DNA of 64,000 nucleotides from an uncultured Collinsella sp. (GCA_958427355.1 CAUACA010000009.1:4842-68841), one strand, 5' to 3'. Positions 26,901 through 34,976 are shown, numbered from the stretch's first letter. Translations and numbers: made by a program. The notes: generated from the sequence alone by a model not told the origin.

Positions 26901-27346
26901 GCTTCGACGAGATTGAGTACAAACTCGATCAACTCGACAAGCTCAAGACCGACTCTACTGGCCGTGGCGCCTCCAAGACCTTCACGTACTATGTGCGCGA
27001 GAAGGACGAACACTTGACCTATCCGCATTACAAGTTTGATCAGTCGGTCTACAAGTTCACGGTTACGGCAACGGATAATGCCGAAGGACACATCGACTGT
27101 GCGGTGACCTACAGGAAGGGAACCGTTGACCCCGGCGGTACGTGGAAAGACACCGATAATGAGGACCACGAGTTTCCCGACACTACCCCCACCTTCACCA
27201 ACACCTACTCCACCTCTTTGCCTCTTTCTGGTATGTCGGGCGTCACTCTGACGTACCTTGCCGGCGCGGCAGTGCTTTGCGCTGCTGCGGCCTGGATGCA
27301 CATTCGTCGCAAGGCGAATGCGAAGGGGGGTGAGCGTCGTGAATAA
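23915..27346 (+). CDS. Large LPXTG-type surface adhesin / probable pilus tip protein
   Basis: This is a 1143-residue secreted cell-wall protein. An N-terminal signal peptide with a charged start (MKANSEKTKQSKKATRR) and hydrophobic core ends near PISQAIANDA. An acidic Ser/Asn-rich stretch follows, then residues about 130-740 of right-handed beta-helix-like repeats rich in GG, ISGN and GGGV turns. Two or three FctA/Spy0128-like pilin domains follow (LKATKKLKGRDLKKEEFSF; YYLVEDAG; TYYVREKDEH), probably with isopeptide bonds. The C terminus is a sortase motif LPLSG, a hydrophobic helix and basic tail. Sortase encoded at 31865 probably attaches it. Nine consecutive G bases (24090-24098) lie in the coding sequence. 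The last 8 bases overlap the next gene. Confidence 0.88.
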   Translation: MKANSEKTKQSKKATRRVLAGVLCGASVLSLVLSLVMPPISQAIANDAQTVSTEETVMGGGSSSESTDVDNTNNGDTENQNSDDAEGGEADPSNGVEQGQSGDQPEGKLQVEDNEPADGNAVMAATEGEQTEAAPDEIKNVDELKTKLANASGVASFKLMNDVETGEIITLSKDGSKITLDLNGHKIKHTSSNQPLFNITGGATLTVKDSQQAAATEISANQENKWSNLASMEYGDSNIPTKLTYYVTESVASGTGTNETLKAYEAGIKGAIVACGGNANLKLINLYATNDKGGTFNLESGVITQQQQSSVSSLVYAENGSSVNMRGGYICGASGSGAGGGIEVRYNSSLSISNGVIAGNSAPSGGGVYAEGSTVKVTGGTISGNRTLENTSGFGGGVMVVGGSIAVSGGFITNNKYANFCNQDGYGDHGGAGLAAKNGTHVTISGGQITGNYSQEAGGGVYVTDVDRNKEPSRSGMAWLNITGGIIASNVSYRSEGAGIRVGQMVDAMINGSSNDSPVYITNNHCMSRFDWGGGGIFVQGNSNQGEEYTAGRLFIYNSYISANKAGGYGGGVAVCPTGKTLVTNTEGTAIFGNSSAKDQQDAKADYNSEENSGNEGTPHLSAGGYEGLEHKKNQDADAYNAKEFRENGHADFFLAAEDHKTPIAAVIGKMLGGGDAKYKGSKELTQAITIPANGGVQVYKSIGLSSGVTAQDEAAINAQKVATTFITGNYSWDHGGGIMSNGDLYMGAPEDTYVYPSLKLKATKKLKGRDLKKEEFSFTVYRKNSDNPLAGTTFNRNVCTEVGTAKNDASGNITFDLGEQFATGGTGNEITYYLVEDAGDDPDITCDSSVYEIVVRTQDKPTKLMTVPSKNNPNEEKELLIHNYTITDVNGTKYELDKSGKWVNKKTWSVAKNVDGYYQIICEDGSPTFTNVCTAYDSTGVWIPKATKVVKGGEMKEFTLEFADNENFDSPKTVMTDPDGVITTTADGKKSQPRSFDEIEYKLDQLDKLKTDSTGRGASKTFTYYVREKDEHLTYPHYKFDQSVYKFTVTATDNAEGHIDCAVTYRKGTVDPGGTWKDTDNEDHEFPDTTPTFTNTYSTSLPLSGMSGVTLTYLAGAAVLCAAAAWMHIRRKANAKGGERRE

Positions 27347-29009
27347 GAAAGTTTGCTCCTTCCCGATCTTGCTTGCGCTGCTTGCCCTCGTGATCGGCAC
27401 CTGCGCGGTTGTGTTCCCCGCTTCCGCGCAGGCCGCGCCGACCTCGACCGGTTCCATCACGGTGAGCGGCACCGTGGCGCGCAGCTACGACGCCTACCAG
27501 ATCTTTAGCGCCAACGTCGTCGACGGCGACAGCGACGCCAAGATCGCCACCGACCTCGCCTGGGCAAGCGACGCCGTGCGCGACGCCGCGCTGCCCGTGC
27601 TGCACAGCGCCGGCATGTCCAATTCCCAGACCACCGCGCAGGAAGCTGCCGAGTGGCTCAACACCGATTCCCACCTTACGAGCGCGCTGAGCGCACAGCT
27701 CGCTCGTTCCCTCCAGAGCTCTGGCGCCAAGTCCGTGGCCCTTAACGCGGGCACGACGGCCGAGCTGCCCTGTGGCTACTGGCTCATCGTCGCCGACGAC
27801 GACGCCATCGCCCAGAACGAGGCCGGCACCGCGCCGATCATGGCCCTGGTCGGCGGCAGCGCCGTCACCGTTAAGCCCAAGGCTTCAACCCCCAAGGTCG
27901 CCAAGCACGTACTGGAGGACGGCACCGCCGCCTGGCAGAAGGCCGCCGACGCCACGGTCGCCGACGACCTGTACTGGCGCCTCTCGGCCACGGTCCCGGC
28001 GGGGCTCACCGCCTACGACACCTATACGGTGCGGTTCGTCGACACCATGAGCGCGGGGCTCGACCCCTCCAAGGTGGCCGCGAGCATGCGCGTGTACGTG
28101 GCGGCGGGCGCGGACGGCGGCGTCGACGCCGTCTCGGCCGGCAAGGACGGCCGCGCCGGCACCGAGCCCGCGCAGGGCTGGACCGACATCACGGCCCAGT
28201 GCGCCACCAAGGTGGCGGCCGACGGCAAGGCCTTCACCGTGCGCACCGGCGACCTCATCGCCGCGCTCGGCGGGGCCGACGCCTTTACCGCGGGCGCCCG
28301 CGTGGTCGCCGTGTACAACGCGCCGCTCAACAGCGCGTGCAACCACGGCATCGCGAAGGGCAACCCCAACCAGGTCTACCTGCGCTACCCGCGCTCTCCC
28401 TTTGCCGACCAGTCCGGCGACACCGGCTTCACCCGCACGCCGAGCGACGATGCGTGCGCCTACACCTGGGATCTCGCGCTCACCAAGCGCGGCAGCGACG
28501 GCGACAAGCCGCTTGCTGGGGCGGTTCTGAGCGTCACCGACGACCGCGGCCGCACGCTGGCGGCCGACGGCACGTGGGATGCGGAGGGCAAGGCCACCGT
28601 CACCACGGGCGAGGACGGCCGCGTGACCGTCTCGGGCGTGGACTCGGGCAAGCTGGAGGTCCGCGAGCTCAAGGCGCCCAAGGGCTACACTGCCTTTGAG
28701 GGCACGCGCTCCGTGACGGTCAAGGCCGAGGGTCTGGACGTCGATCAGGTGGCCGCCGCCAAGCCCAAGCTCACCATCACGGCCGAGTCGCCCCTGCGCG
28801 CCGACAGCGCGGACGGGTCGACGGGCAGCCTAGAGGCGTCGCTCATCAACACGCCCACCGGCACACCCCCTAGCATTACCACCGGAGGCTTTATGCCCTC
28901 GACTGGCGATATGGCAATGTACGCCGCGGCCGCCGCAGCGGTCGCCGGAGCCGCGCTCATCGTGGTCGCGCTCCTGGTCAAGCGGGGAGGTGGCAGCCAT
29001 AAAGAGTAG
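27339..29009 (+). CDS. LPXTG-type pilin (minor/basal candidate) with MPSTG motif
   Basis: This 556-residue protein has a signal peptide (hydrophobic core FPILLALLALVIGTCAVVF, cleavage near AQAAP), a YDAYQIFSANVV segment typical of SpaA-like pilins, an isopeptide-forming D2-type domain (VRFVDTMSAGLD), a Cna-B/SpaA-like domain (LAGAVLSVTD to YTAFEGTRSV with ELKAPKGY), and a C-terminal MPSTG, hydrophobic helix and Lys/Arg tail. MPSTG differs from LPLSG and LPLTG in the flanking pilins. It starts at GTG 27339 behind AGGGGGGTGAGC, overlapping the adhesin stop. It is markedly more GC-rich than both neighbours, suggesting a separate history. Confidence 0.85.
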   Translation: MNKKVCSFPILLALLALVIGTCAVVFPASAQAAPTSTGSITVSGTVARSYDAYQIFSANVVDGDSDAKIATDLAWASDAVRDAALPVLHSAGMSNSQTTAQEAAEWLNTDSHLTSALSAQLARSLQSSGAKSVALNAGTTAELPCGYWLIVADDDAIAQNEAGTAPIMALVGGSAVTVKPKASTPKVAKHVLEDGTAAWQKAADATVADDLYWRLSATVPAGLTAYDTYTVRFVDTMSAGLDPSKVAASMRVYVAAGADGGVDAVSAGKDGRAGTEPAQGWTDITAQCATKVAADGKAFTVRTGDLIAALGGADAFTAGARVVAVYNAPLNSACNHGIAKGNPNQVYLRYPRSPFADQSGDTGFTRTPSDDACAYTWDLALTKRGSDGDKPLAGAVLSVTDDRGRTLAADGTWDAEGKATVTTGEDGRVTVSGVDSGKLEVRELKAPKGYTAFEGTRSVTVKAEGLDVDQVAAAKPKLTITAESPLRADSADGSTGSLEASLINTPTGTPPSITTGGFMPSTGDMAMYAAAAAAVAGAALIVVALLVKRGGGSHKE

Positions 29010-29117
29010 CTGGCAGCCCCATAGAGAGCGGGGCGAGACGTAGCGAAGTAGATGCTAAGACACAGACAGATGATGACCGATCGAATGAGTTACGAAGTAG
29101 AAAGCAGAGGAAAGAAG

Positions 29118-30839
29118 ATGCATATGAACAAGAACATCGCACGCCTGGCAGTAACCGCCGGCCTCACAGCAGCGCTGAGCTTCGGCGGCGTCATGGCCCC
29201 GGTGACCATGGCGTTTGCTGATGGTACTACGACGCTTCCGAATAACAGCATCACCATCACGCAGTCGGAGGGCAACGCATCCACTCAGTTCAAGGCATAT
29301 CAGATCTTTAAGGCTGATGTCGTGGACGAGCCCGGCAAGACGGACAAGGTCGTTTCAAATGTTAAGTGGGCATTTGATAACGTTGAGGCTCAGGATGCCA
29401 TCATCGCGGCTATTAAAGCGGATTCGAAGTATGAGGCTTCTGATCCCAAGCTGCCTGATAAAACTACCGCCCAGGACGTGGCCGATTGGTTGACTAAGAA
29501 CGTTACCGGCACTACTGCTGAGACTGTTGTTAATAAAGATCACCTTCTCAACAAGATTGCCGCTATTGTTAAAAAGGACGTTGGAGCTACGGGCAGTTCG
29601 TTCTCGGCAGGCGATAGTTTCACTGTGCCTACCGATGATAAAAATTCCCCCAAGACGGGTTACTACCTGTTCCTGACCGATGAGTCTTCCCTTAGCACTT
29701 CCGAAGTGGCAAAGAAGAACACGGGTACCTCGCCCATTTTCGCCGTTGTCGGCGGTCGCAGCGTGACCGTTGCCGAGAAGACCAGCATTCCTACCGTCAA
29801 CAAGGAAGTTTTTGAGGGCGCGAAATGGGGAAACGTGAGTGACTCGTATATTGGTGAGGAGGTTGAATATAAACTGACTGGCTCCGTTGCGAGCAACATC
29901 GACACCTTCACCAAGTACGAATATACGTTCCAGGATCATCTTTCTGCTGGACTGAAGGCCAACAAGGATACCGTTAAGGTGACAATTGACGGTATTGCTA
30001 TCGAGCCTTCAGATGGTTATGACGTAAACCTTGCGGACACTAAGGACGCTTCTGGAAGCCCTACTGGTGCTCATGACCTGACGATCTCCTTCTCTGACCT
30101 CAAGGCTGCTGCAAAAGCTGTAGGTGTGACGCTTAGGGGCAACTCTAAGGTCGTTGTGACCTATAAAGCAGAACTGACCGAAAAGGCAGAATACACGGCC
30201 GCCGGTAACACCAACGTGGTCAAGCTTGTCTACTCCAACGATCCCATGTCTAACGGCACCGGCACTTCCGAATCGAAGAAGGTCGCTGATTACGTCTTCG
30301 GCTTCGATGTCACTAAGATCGACCCGGATAACTCGTCTGCGAAACTCGATGCTGGCTTTACGGTCAAAATGATTAAGGAAGGGTCCGATAAAAGCGTTGA
30401 AAAATGGTTGAAGCAAGACGGCAGCTTCAGTAATGACGTAAATGACGCTTACACGTTTGAAACTACGGAGACTGGCAACAAGGTCTCTATTCCCGGACTT
30501 GTTGCAGGCACATATCTGATTTCTGAGAGCAAGACACCTGCGGGCTACAACACCATTGCCGACTTCGAAATCACGGTGGCGCCTGAATACAATACAGACG
30601 GCACGCTTAAAGAGCTCAAGGTGACGTCCAATTCCAGCATGGCCACTCCTAAGACTGATAAAAAAGTGACCACGACCAAGATCCCCGTCACCATCGAGAA
30701 CAAGAAGGGCTCCAGCCTTCCGCTCACCGGTCTTAACGGCGTGACCTTCACTTGGATCGCTGGTGGCGCGGTGCTGTGCATCGGCGTGGCGCACCTCATC
30801 CGCAGCCGTAAGCAGGCTGAGGAGTCCGAGCAGGAGTAA
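29118..30839 (+). CDS. LPXTG-type major pilin candidate
   Basis: This 573-residue secreted pilin has a signal peptide ending near MAFADG, an N-terminal domain with FKAYQIFKADVVD, an isopeptide D2-like domain (FQDHLSAGLK, VTYKAEL), and a Cna-B-like third domain (FDVTKIDPDNSSAKLDAGF to YLISESKTPAGY, where Lys and Glu can form an isopeptide bond). The C terminus is LPLTG, a helix and a basic tail. The arrangement is that of fimbrial backbone subunits polymerised by class C sortase. GAGGAAAGAAG precedes ATG 29118. Base composition is AT-richer than the preceding gene. A terminator follows at 30940. Confidence 0.88.
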   Translation: MHMNKNIARLAVTAGLTAALSFGGVMAPVTMAFADGTTTLPNNSITITQSEGNASTQFKAYQIFKADVVDEPGKTDKVVSNVKWAFDNVEAQDAIIAAIKADSKYEASDPKLPDKTTAQDVADWLTKNVTGTTAETVVNKDHLLNKIAAIVKKDVGATGSSFSAGDSFTVPTDDKNSPKTGYYLFLTDESSLSTSEVAKKNTGTSPIFAVVGGRSVTVAEKTSIPTVNKEVFEGAKWGNVSDSYIGEEVEYKLTGSVASNIDTFTKYEYTFQDHLSAGLKANKDTVKVTIDGIAIEPSDGYDVNLADTKDASGSPTGAHDLTISFSDLKAAAKAVGVTLRGNSKVVVTYKAELTEKAEYTAAGNTNVVKLVYSNDPMSNGTGTSESKKVADYVFGFDVTKIDPDNSSAKLDAGFTVKMIKEGSDKSVEKWLKQDGSFSNDVNDAYTFETTETGNKVSIPGLVAGTYLISESKTPAGYNTIADFEITVAPEYNTDGTLKELKVTSNSSMATPKTDKKVTTTKIPVTIENKKGSSLPLTGLNGVTFTWIAGGAVLCIGVAHLIRSRKQAEESEQE

Positions 30840-30939
30840 CGCTCACTCACCCATCCCTTTGGCAGGTGGGATGTGATGGCCATGAGACTTGCGGACACTT
30901 TTCTCGTCCATCCACGTTCTTGCTTTGCCATTCTCTTTT

Positions 30940-30978
30940 CGGGGCAGGCTCCGCACTGGAGTCTGCCCCGTTCTTTTT
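30940..30978 (+). terminator. Terminator after the pilin genes
   Basis: CGGGGCAGGCTCC and GGAGTCTGCCCCG pair around GCACT and are followed by TTCTTTTT. Confidence 0.85.
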
Positions 30979-31010
30979 GGATAACGCAGACAGCCTCCAT
31001 CGTCCGATAC

Positions 31011-31122
31011 GGGCGCGTTCGTCATCGCGTTTCTTGACTCGTATGAGGTTCGGTTTAAGGTCCGTAGGCGCACGCGCGGTGCGGACGGTGGAAGGCATTT
31101 GCGCCGCAACAAGCGCAAATAA
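31011..31122 (+). pseudogene. Truncated copy of the small membrane protein gene
   Basis: It encodes GAFVIAFLDSYEVRFKVRRR and the rest of the tail, identical to the C-terminal 36 residues of the intact 50-residue protein at 31451-31603. The start codon, ribosome site and the first 14 residues are missing, and an in-frame TAA lies upstream. It is a left-over of the duplication. Confidence 0.75.
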
Positions 31123-31268
31123 GAATGCCCGGGGTTAGAGGCCCGGGCATTTAACAACACCGGAAACTGGTCGCCCGCGCTCCAAAGTACTTACGCGGGG
31201 TGCGTCGTTTCCTGTAGCTATTGTATCCCGAATCGCCCAGCCGATTCGGGACATTTTGAAAACGCAAA
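31011..31268. repeat. Direct duplication, unit 1 (about 258 bp)
   Basis: This segment repeats at 31492-31749 with an offset of 481 bases and few differences. It carries the 3' two-thirds of the small membrane protein gene, its GCCCGGG terminator hairpin and a CCCGAATCG hairpin. The two copies suggest a tandem duplication. Confidence 0.85.
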
Positions 31269-31333
31269 CACGTCGGGCAAACCCGGACAATGCGGCCAGG
31301 CTCCGCTGGATGAGGAACCGTGTTTGTAACTAT

Positions 31334-31347
31334 CGAACAAATGTTTG
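31334..31347. promoter_or_regulatory. LexA-type SOS box candidate
   Basis: CGAACAAATGTTTG matches the Gram-positive/actinobacterial LexA pattern CGAACRNRYGTTYG at every position. It lies 104 bases before the small membrane protein gene and overlaps a TTGTCA that could be a -35 box. A TAAAAT -10-like box is near 31388-31393. Confidence 0.6.
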
Positions 31348-31450
31348 TCAAAATCGCGTTTACCAGCTGCGGGTGCATACGCTCGCAGTAAAATACCCTT
31401 GCGACGCATCCCGTGCGCGGGCGGCCGACGACTCGATCGGAGGTCCCCAA

Positions 31451-31603
31451 ATGCTGAAATTCCTTAACGCGCTCGCCGCCCTCGCGGCGGTGGGCGCGTT
31501 CGTCATCGCGTTTCTTGACTCGTATGAGGTTCGGTTTAAGGTCCGTAGGCGCACGCGCGGTGCGGACGGTGGAAGGCATTTGCGCCGCAACAAGCGCAAA
31601 TAA
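31451..31603 (+). CDS. 50-residue small membrane protein, possibly SOS-regulated
   Basis: It reads MLKFLNALAALAAVGAFVIA, then FLDSYEVRFKVRRR and a very basic tail ending RRNKRK. One membrane helix covers residues about 3-22, with a cationic C terminus. CGGAGGTCCCCAA gives a good ribosome site before ATG 31451. A LexA-type box lies upstream and a GCCCGGG hairpin terminator follows directly. Small single-helix proteins under SOS control include TisB-like toxins and cell-division inhibitors. A role of that kind is inference from size, topology and the SOS box, not from similarity. A truncated copy lies at 31011. Confidence 0.6.
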   Translation: MLKFLNALAALAAVGAFVIAFLDSYEVRFKVRRRTRGADGGRHLRRNKRK

Positions 31604-31749
31604 GAATGCCCGGGGGTCGGATCCCGGGCATTTAACAAAACCAGAAAACTAGGCCGCCCGCGCTCCCAAACATTTACGCGGGGTGCGTCGTTTTCTATTG
31701 ATATTGTATCCCGAATCGCCCCGCCGATCCGGGACATTTTGAAAACTCA
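31492..31749. repeat. Direct duplication, unit 2
   Basis: Second copy of the 31011-31268 segment, containing the 3' part of the intact small gene, the AATGCCCGGG hairpin (31606-31635) and the CCCGAATCG..CGATCCGGG hairpin. Differences are concentrated in the terminator loop and after the gene. Confidence 0.85.
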
Positions 31750-31864
31750 AATGCGGGCTTAGCCTTGACTGGACGGAGCGGTCTAGCTGCGTTGTTCGGC
31801 GCGGAAGCTCGCTAATCGGCTATTATTTGTTTAGACAACTTGAGTTGTAGAGGAGTGACCGGCG

Positions 31865-32803
31865 ATGGTGCAGGGCGCCAAACATATGAAGAGCAATAAC
31901 GCCGCGGACAACGGTGGCTCAAACCCTCAGCCCAAACCTCAACCAAAGCCCAAGCGCCGTCGCAAGCGGCTGCCGCGCTGGGCCGACCGGCTCATCACCA
32001 TCGTCATCATCCTTATTGGCGTGGGCCTTATGACCTGGCCGTGGATCTTGGACCGGCTCGAAGCCTCGGGCGTGTTTAACCAGATCAGCACCGTGTCCAG
32101 CACCGTTGACGCGCTGTCTGCCGAGGAGCGCGAGCGCATCCTGCTCCAAGCTCGCTCCTTTAACGAGCAGCTGGCGGGCGAGACCACCGAGCTTCCCGCC
32201 GACCAGATCGAGCCCTACGCTCAGCAGCTCATCTTTGACCGCGACCCCATGATGAGCTGGGTCGAGATCCCCTCAATCGACGTGAGCATGCCCATCTACC
32301 ACGGTACGAGCGAGGAGGTCCTCATGGCGGGCGTCGGCCATCTGGAGGGCACGAGCCTGCCGGTGGGCGGCACCTCGACGCATTGCGTGCTCACCGCGCA
32401 CTCGGGCATGCGCAACCTGAGCATGTTCGACGACATCCACTCGCTGGAGCCCGGCGACCTGGTGCTGCTGCACACCATGAACAAGACGCTCGCCTACAAG
32501 ATGGTGGACTCCGAGGTCGTGCTGCCCGAGGAGATGGAGTCGCTGACCATCGAGCCCGGCGCCGACAAGGTAACGCTCGTCACCTGCACGCCCTACGGCG
32601 TGAACGACCATCGCCTGCTGGTGCATTGCGTGCGCACCAAGTACAGCAAAAAGGACGTCGACAAGCAAAAGTCGCTGGCCGGCCGCCACTGGGGCAAGCG
32701 CGAGTTTGCCGTGCTCATCGTGGTCGTGGCCATTGTACTGTTGCTGCTGGACATCGTGGTCCACGCGGTCCGCAAGCGCCGCAAGGCCAAGGCCTCGGCA
32801 TAA
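31865..32803 (+). CDS. srtC: Class C (pilus-polymerising) sortase
   Basis: This 312-residue membrane-anchored transpeptidase joins pilins at LPXTG-like motifs. A Lys/Arg/Pro-rich start is followed by a first membrane helix (about residues 38-60, TIVIILIGVGLMTWPWI). The sortase barrel carries catalytic His in LTAHSGM, catalytic Cys in TLVTCTPYG, and Arg in NDHRLLVHC. A second C-terminal membrane helix (VLIVVVAIVLLLLDIVV) and basic tail follow; two helices are typical of class C. AGAGGAGTGACC precedes ATG 31865; ATG 31889 is a weaker alternative. It lies 1.0 kb after the pilin genes with its own promoter-like TATTAT near 31822. Confidence 0.93.
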   Translation: MVQGAKHMKSNNAADNGGSNPQPKPQPKPKRRRKRLPRWADRLITIVIILIGVGLMTWPWILDRLEASGVFNQISTVSSTVDALSAEERERILLQARSFNEQLAGETTELPADQIEPYAQQLIFDRDPMMSWVEIPSIDVSMPIYHGTSEEVLMAGVGHLEGTSLPVGGTSTHCVLTAHSGMRNLSMFDDIHSLEPGDLVLLHTMNKTLAYKMVDSEVVLPEEMESLTIEPGADKVTLVTCTPYGVNDHRLLVHCVRTKYSKKDVDKQKSLAGRHWGKREFAVLIVVVAIVLLLLDIVVHAVRKRRKAKASA

Positions 32804-32817
32804 GACATTCTCCAGAA

Positions 32818-32850
32818 CCACCACAAAGGGGACAGGTACCTTTGTGGTGG
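32818..32850. repeat. Family B palindromic repeat, copy 5
   Basis: CCACCACAAAGGGGACAGGT with inverted arm CCTTTGTGGTGG, 14 bases after the sortase stop. It is followed 12 bases later by a family C copy. Confidence 0.85.
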
Positions 32851-32862
32851 TCGGGGGCTTCC

Positions 32863-32927
32863 AAACCATCACAACATTCGATGAAAATTTCGATTTTGAC
32901 GATAAGCGTCGAATGTTGTGATGGTTT
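32863..32927. repeat. Family C palindromic repeat, copy 4
   Basis: AAACCATCACAACATTCGA and its inverted copy around a 27-base spacer. It runs directly into the 21-bp tandem repeat that follows. Confidence 0.85.
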
Positions 32928-33018
32928 TCGTTGTGGGCGGCGCGGTTTTCGCTATGGGCGAGACGGTTTTCGTTGCGGGCGGCGCGGTTTTCGCTATGGA
33001 CGGTGCGATTTCGTTGCA
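32924..33018. repeat. 21-bp tandem repeat, about 4.5 units
   Basis: Units of the form GCGGTTTTCGYTRYGGGCGRN are repeated head to tail, alternating between TTGTGGGCGGC and CTATGGGCGAG endings. No gene uses it convincingly. It lies upstream of gatC. Confidence 0.75.
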
Positions 33019-33150
33019 GAACCGCCAGCCCGACGCCTGCCAGCCCGCCGCCCTCGTTACGTTTTCGCTGCATTTGGGTAAAGCACCTGCTCCAAGCGGC
33101 GTTGCCTTGTATACTAGAGCGGTTTAACTGTTATGCGGAAGGGAGCGCCT

Positions 33151-33462
33151 ATGGCACTCAGCGAGAAAGACGTGCGCGGCATTGCCGAGTACGCAAAGAT
33201 CGCACTGACCGATGACGAGCTCACCCAGATGACGTCCTACCTGAACGACGCCGTCCAGATGCTCGAGCCCGTCTTGCAATATGACTTGCCCGACGTGGAG
33301 CCCACGTTCCATCCTATCGGAAGCCTGTCCAACGTGATGGGCGATGGCCTGCGCGAGCCCGAGCGCGACCTGCCGCTCGACGTCGCGCTCGAAAACGCCG
33401 GCAGCGCGCGCGACCGCTACTTCCGCGTGCCGTCCATTTTGGGAGAGGGGGAGAGCGAGTAA
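33151..33462 (+). CDS. gatC: Asp/Glu-tRNA amidotransferase subunit C
   Basis: GatC is the small stabilising subunit of the GatCAB amidotransferase, which converts Glu-tRNA(Gln) or Asp-tRNA(Asn) to the correct amide form. The 103-residue length is typical. It starts MALSEKDVRGIAEYAKIALTDDE and contains EPVLQYDLPDVEPTFHP. GGAAGGGAGC precedes ATG 33151. The stop overlaps the gatA start (TAATG), showing a tight operon. Confidence 0.92.
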   Translation: MALSEKDVRGIAEYAKIALTDDELTQMTSYLNDAVQMLEPVLQYDLPDVEPTFHPIGSLSNVMGDGLREPERDLPLDVALENAGSARDRYFRVPSILGEGESE

Positions 33463-34976
33463 TGGCGCTAAGCTTCGATTCCCTTACCGCCGCCCAGATC
33501 GCCGCGGGCGTTGCCGCCGGCGACTTTACCGCTACCGAGGTGGCCCAGGCCTCCCTTGCCGCCATCGAGGCGCGCGAGGGCGGGGTCCAGGCATTCCTGC
33601 AGGTGGCGCCCGAGCTTGCGCTTGAGGCCGCTGCGCGCGTGGATGCCGACCGTGCCGCAGGCAAGCCGCTGCCCCCGCTCGCGGGCGTGCCGCTGGCCAT
33701 TAAGGACAACATGAACCTCGTGGGCACGCGTACCACCTGCGCTTCCCGCATGCTCGAGAACTACCAGAGCGTCTACACCGCCACCTGCGTCCAGCGCATG
33801 ATCGATGCCGGCTGCCTGCCCATGGGCAAGGCAAACATGGACGAGTTTGCCTTTGGCAGCTCCACCGAGAGCTCGGCGTTCCACCGCACCAATAACCCCT
33901 GGGATACCGAGCGCGTGCCCGGCGGCTCCTCGGGCGGCTCCGCTGCCGCCGTCGCCGCGGGCGAGGTCGCGCTCTCGCTGGGCTCGGACACCGGCGGCTC
34001 CATTCGCCAGCCGGCGTCGCTGTGCGGCGTGGTGGGTTTTAAGCCCACGTATGGCGCCGTGAGCCGTTACGGCGTGGTTGCCTTTGGCTCGTCGCTCGAC
34101 CAGGTGGGGCCATTTGGTCGCACGGTCGAGGATGTCGCGCTGGCCATGAACGCGCTTACTGGCGCGGGCCACGATCCGTACGACTGCACCAGCCAGGATT
34201 GCGCCGTCGACTTTACCGAGCATCTCAACGACAGCATCGAGGGCAAGCGCGTGGGCATCATCCCCGCGTTTATGGAGGCCGAGGGCCTGACGCCCGAGGT
34301 CAAGGCCGCTGTTCAGCGCGCCGCCCAGGAGCTGCAGAACCAGGGTGCCGAGCTCGTGGAGGTCGACCTGCCGCACCTGGACGCCGCCATCGCCGCCTAC
34401 TACGTCATCGGCCCGGCCGAGGCATTCTCCAACCTGGCCCGCTTCGACGGCATTCGCTACGGCTATCAGGAGGAGGGCTGCGCCAACCTGTCCGACCAGA
34501 GCTCGCTTTCGCGCGCCCACGGCTTTGGCGCCGAGGCCAAGCGCCGTCAGATGCTCGGCGCCTACCTGCTGAGCTCGGGCGTGTACGACAAGTACTACTA
34601 CGCTGCGCAAAAGGCCCGCACGCTCATCACGCAGGACTACGACGCCGCGTATGCCAAGGTGGACACCATCCTCATGCCCGCCTCGCCGCGCACGGCCTTT
34701 AAGTTTGGCGAGATTAGCGACCCCACGCAGATGTACCTCTCCGACCTGTACACCATCTCGCTCAACATTTGCGGCAACGGTGGTATCTCGGTGCCGCTGG
34801 GCCTGGGCGAGGATACTCAGCTGCCCGTTTCTGCCCAGCTGGTGGGTCCGGCGTTTAAGGACCGTCAGCTGCTCACGTTTGCCCGCGCCCTGGAGCGCGG
34901 CTTTGCCGATACCGCCACGGGTGCGCCCGCGCTTTCCGTCGCGCCCGATTTTGCCGGGAAGGGAGGCGAGCTGTAA
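33462..34976 (+). CDS. gatA: Asp/Glu-tRNA amidotransferase subunit A
   Basis: GatA is the amidase subunit, which releases ammonia from glutamine or asparagine. The 504-residue protein carries the amidase-signature triad: Lys in LAIKDNMN, cis-Ser in GGSSGGSAAAVAAG, nucleophile Ser in DTGGSIRQPAS. Further family marks are NMDEFAFGSSTE and GFKPTYGAVSRYG. It starts and ends in TAATG overlaps with gatC and gatB. Confidence 0.96.
   Translation: MALSFDSLTAAQIAAGVAAGDFTATEVAQASLAAIEAREGGVQAFLQVAPELALEAAARVDADRAAGKPLPPLAGVPLAIKDNMNLVGTRTTCASRMLENYQSVYTATCVQRMIDAGCLPMGKANMDEFAFGSSTESSAFHRTNNPWDTERVPGGSSGGSAAAVAAGEVALSLGSDTGGSIRQPASLCGVVGFKPTYGAVSRYGVVAFGSSLDQVGPFGRTVEDVALAMNALTGAGHDPYDCTSQDCAVDFTEHLNDSIEGKRVGIIPAFMEAEGLTPEVKAAVQRAAQELQNQGAELVEVDLPHLDAAIAAYYVIGPAEAFSNLARFDGIRYGYQEEGCANLSDQSSLSRAHGFGAEAKRRQMLGAYLLSSGVYDKYYYAAQKARTLITQDYDAAYAKVDTILMPASPRTAFKFGEISDPTQMYLSDLYTISLNICGNGGISVPLGLGEDTQLPVSAQLVGPAFKDRQLLTFARALERGFADTATGAPALSVAPDFAGKGGEL

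Noticed and set aside
32273..33073. Minus-strand frame with a seven-residue repeat (ENRAARN type)
   Set aside because: The repetitive peptide is produced by the 21-bp tandem DNA repeat and the frame is mostly antisense to the sortase.
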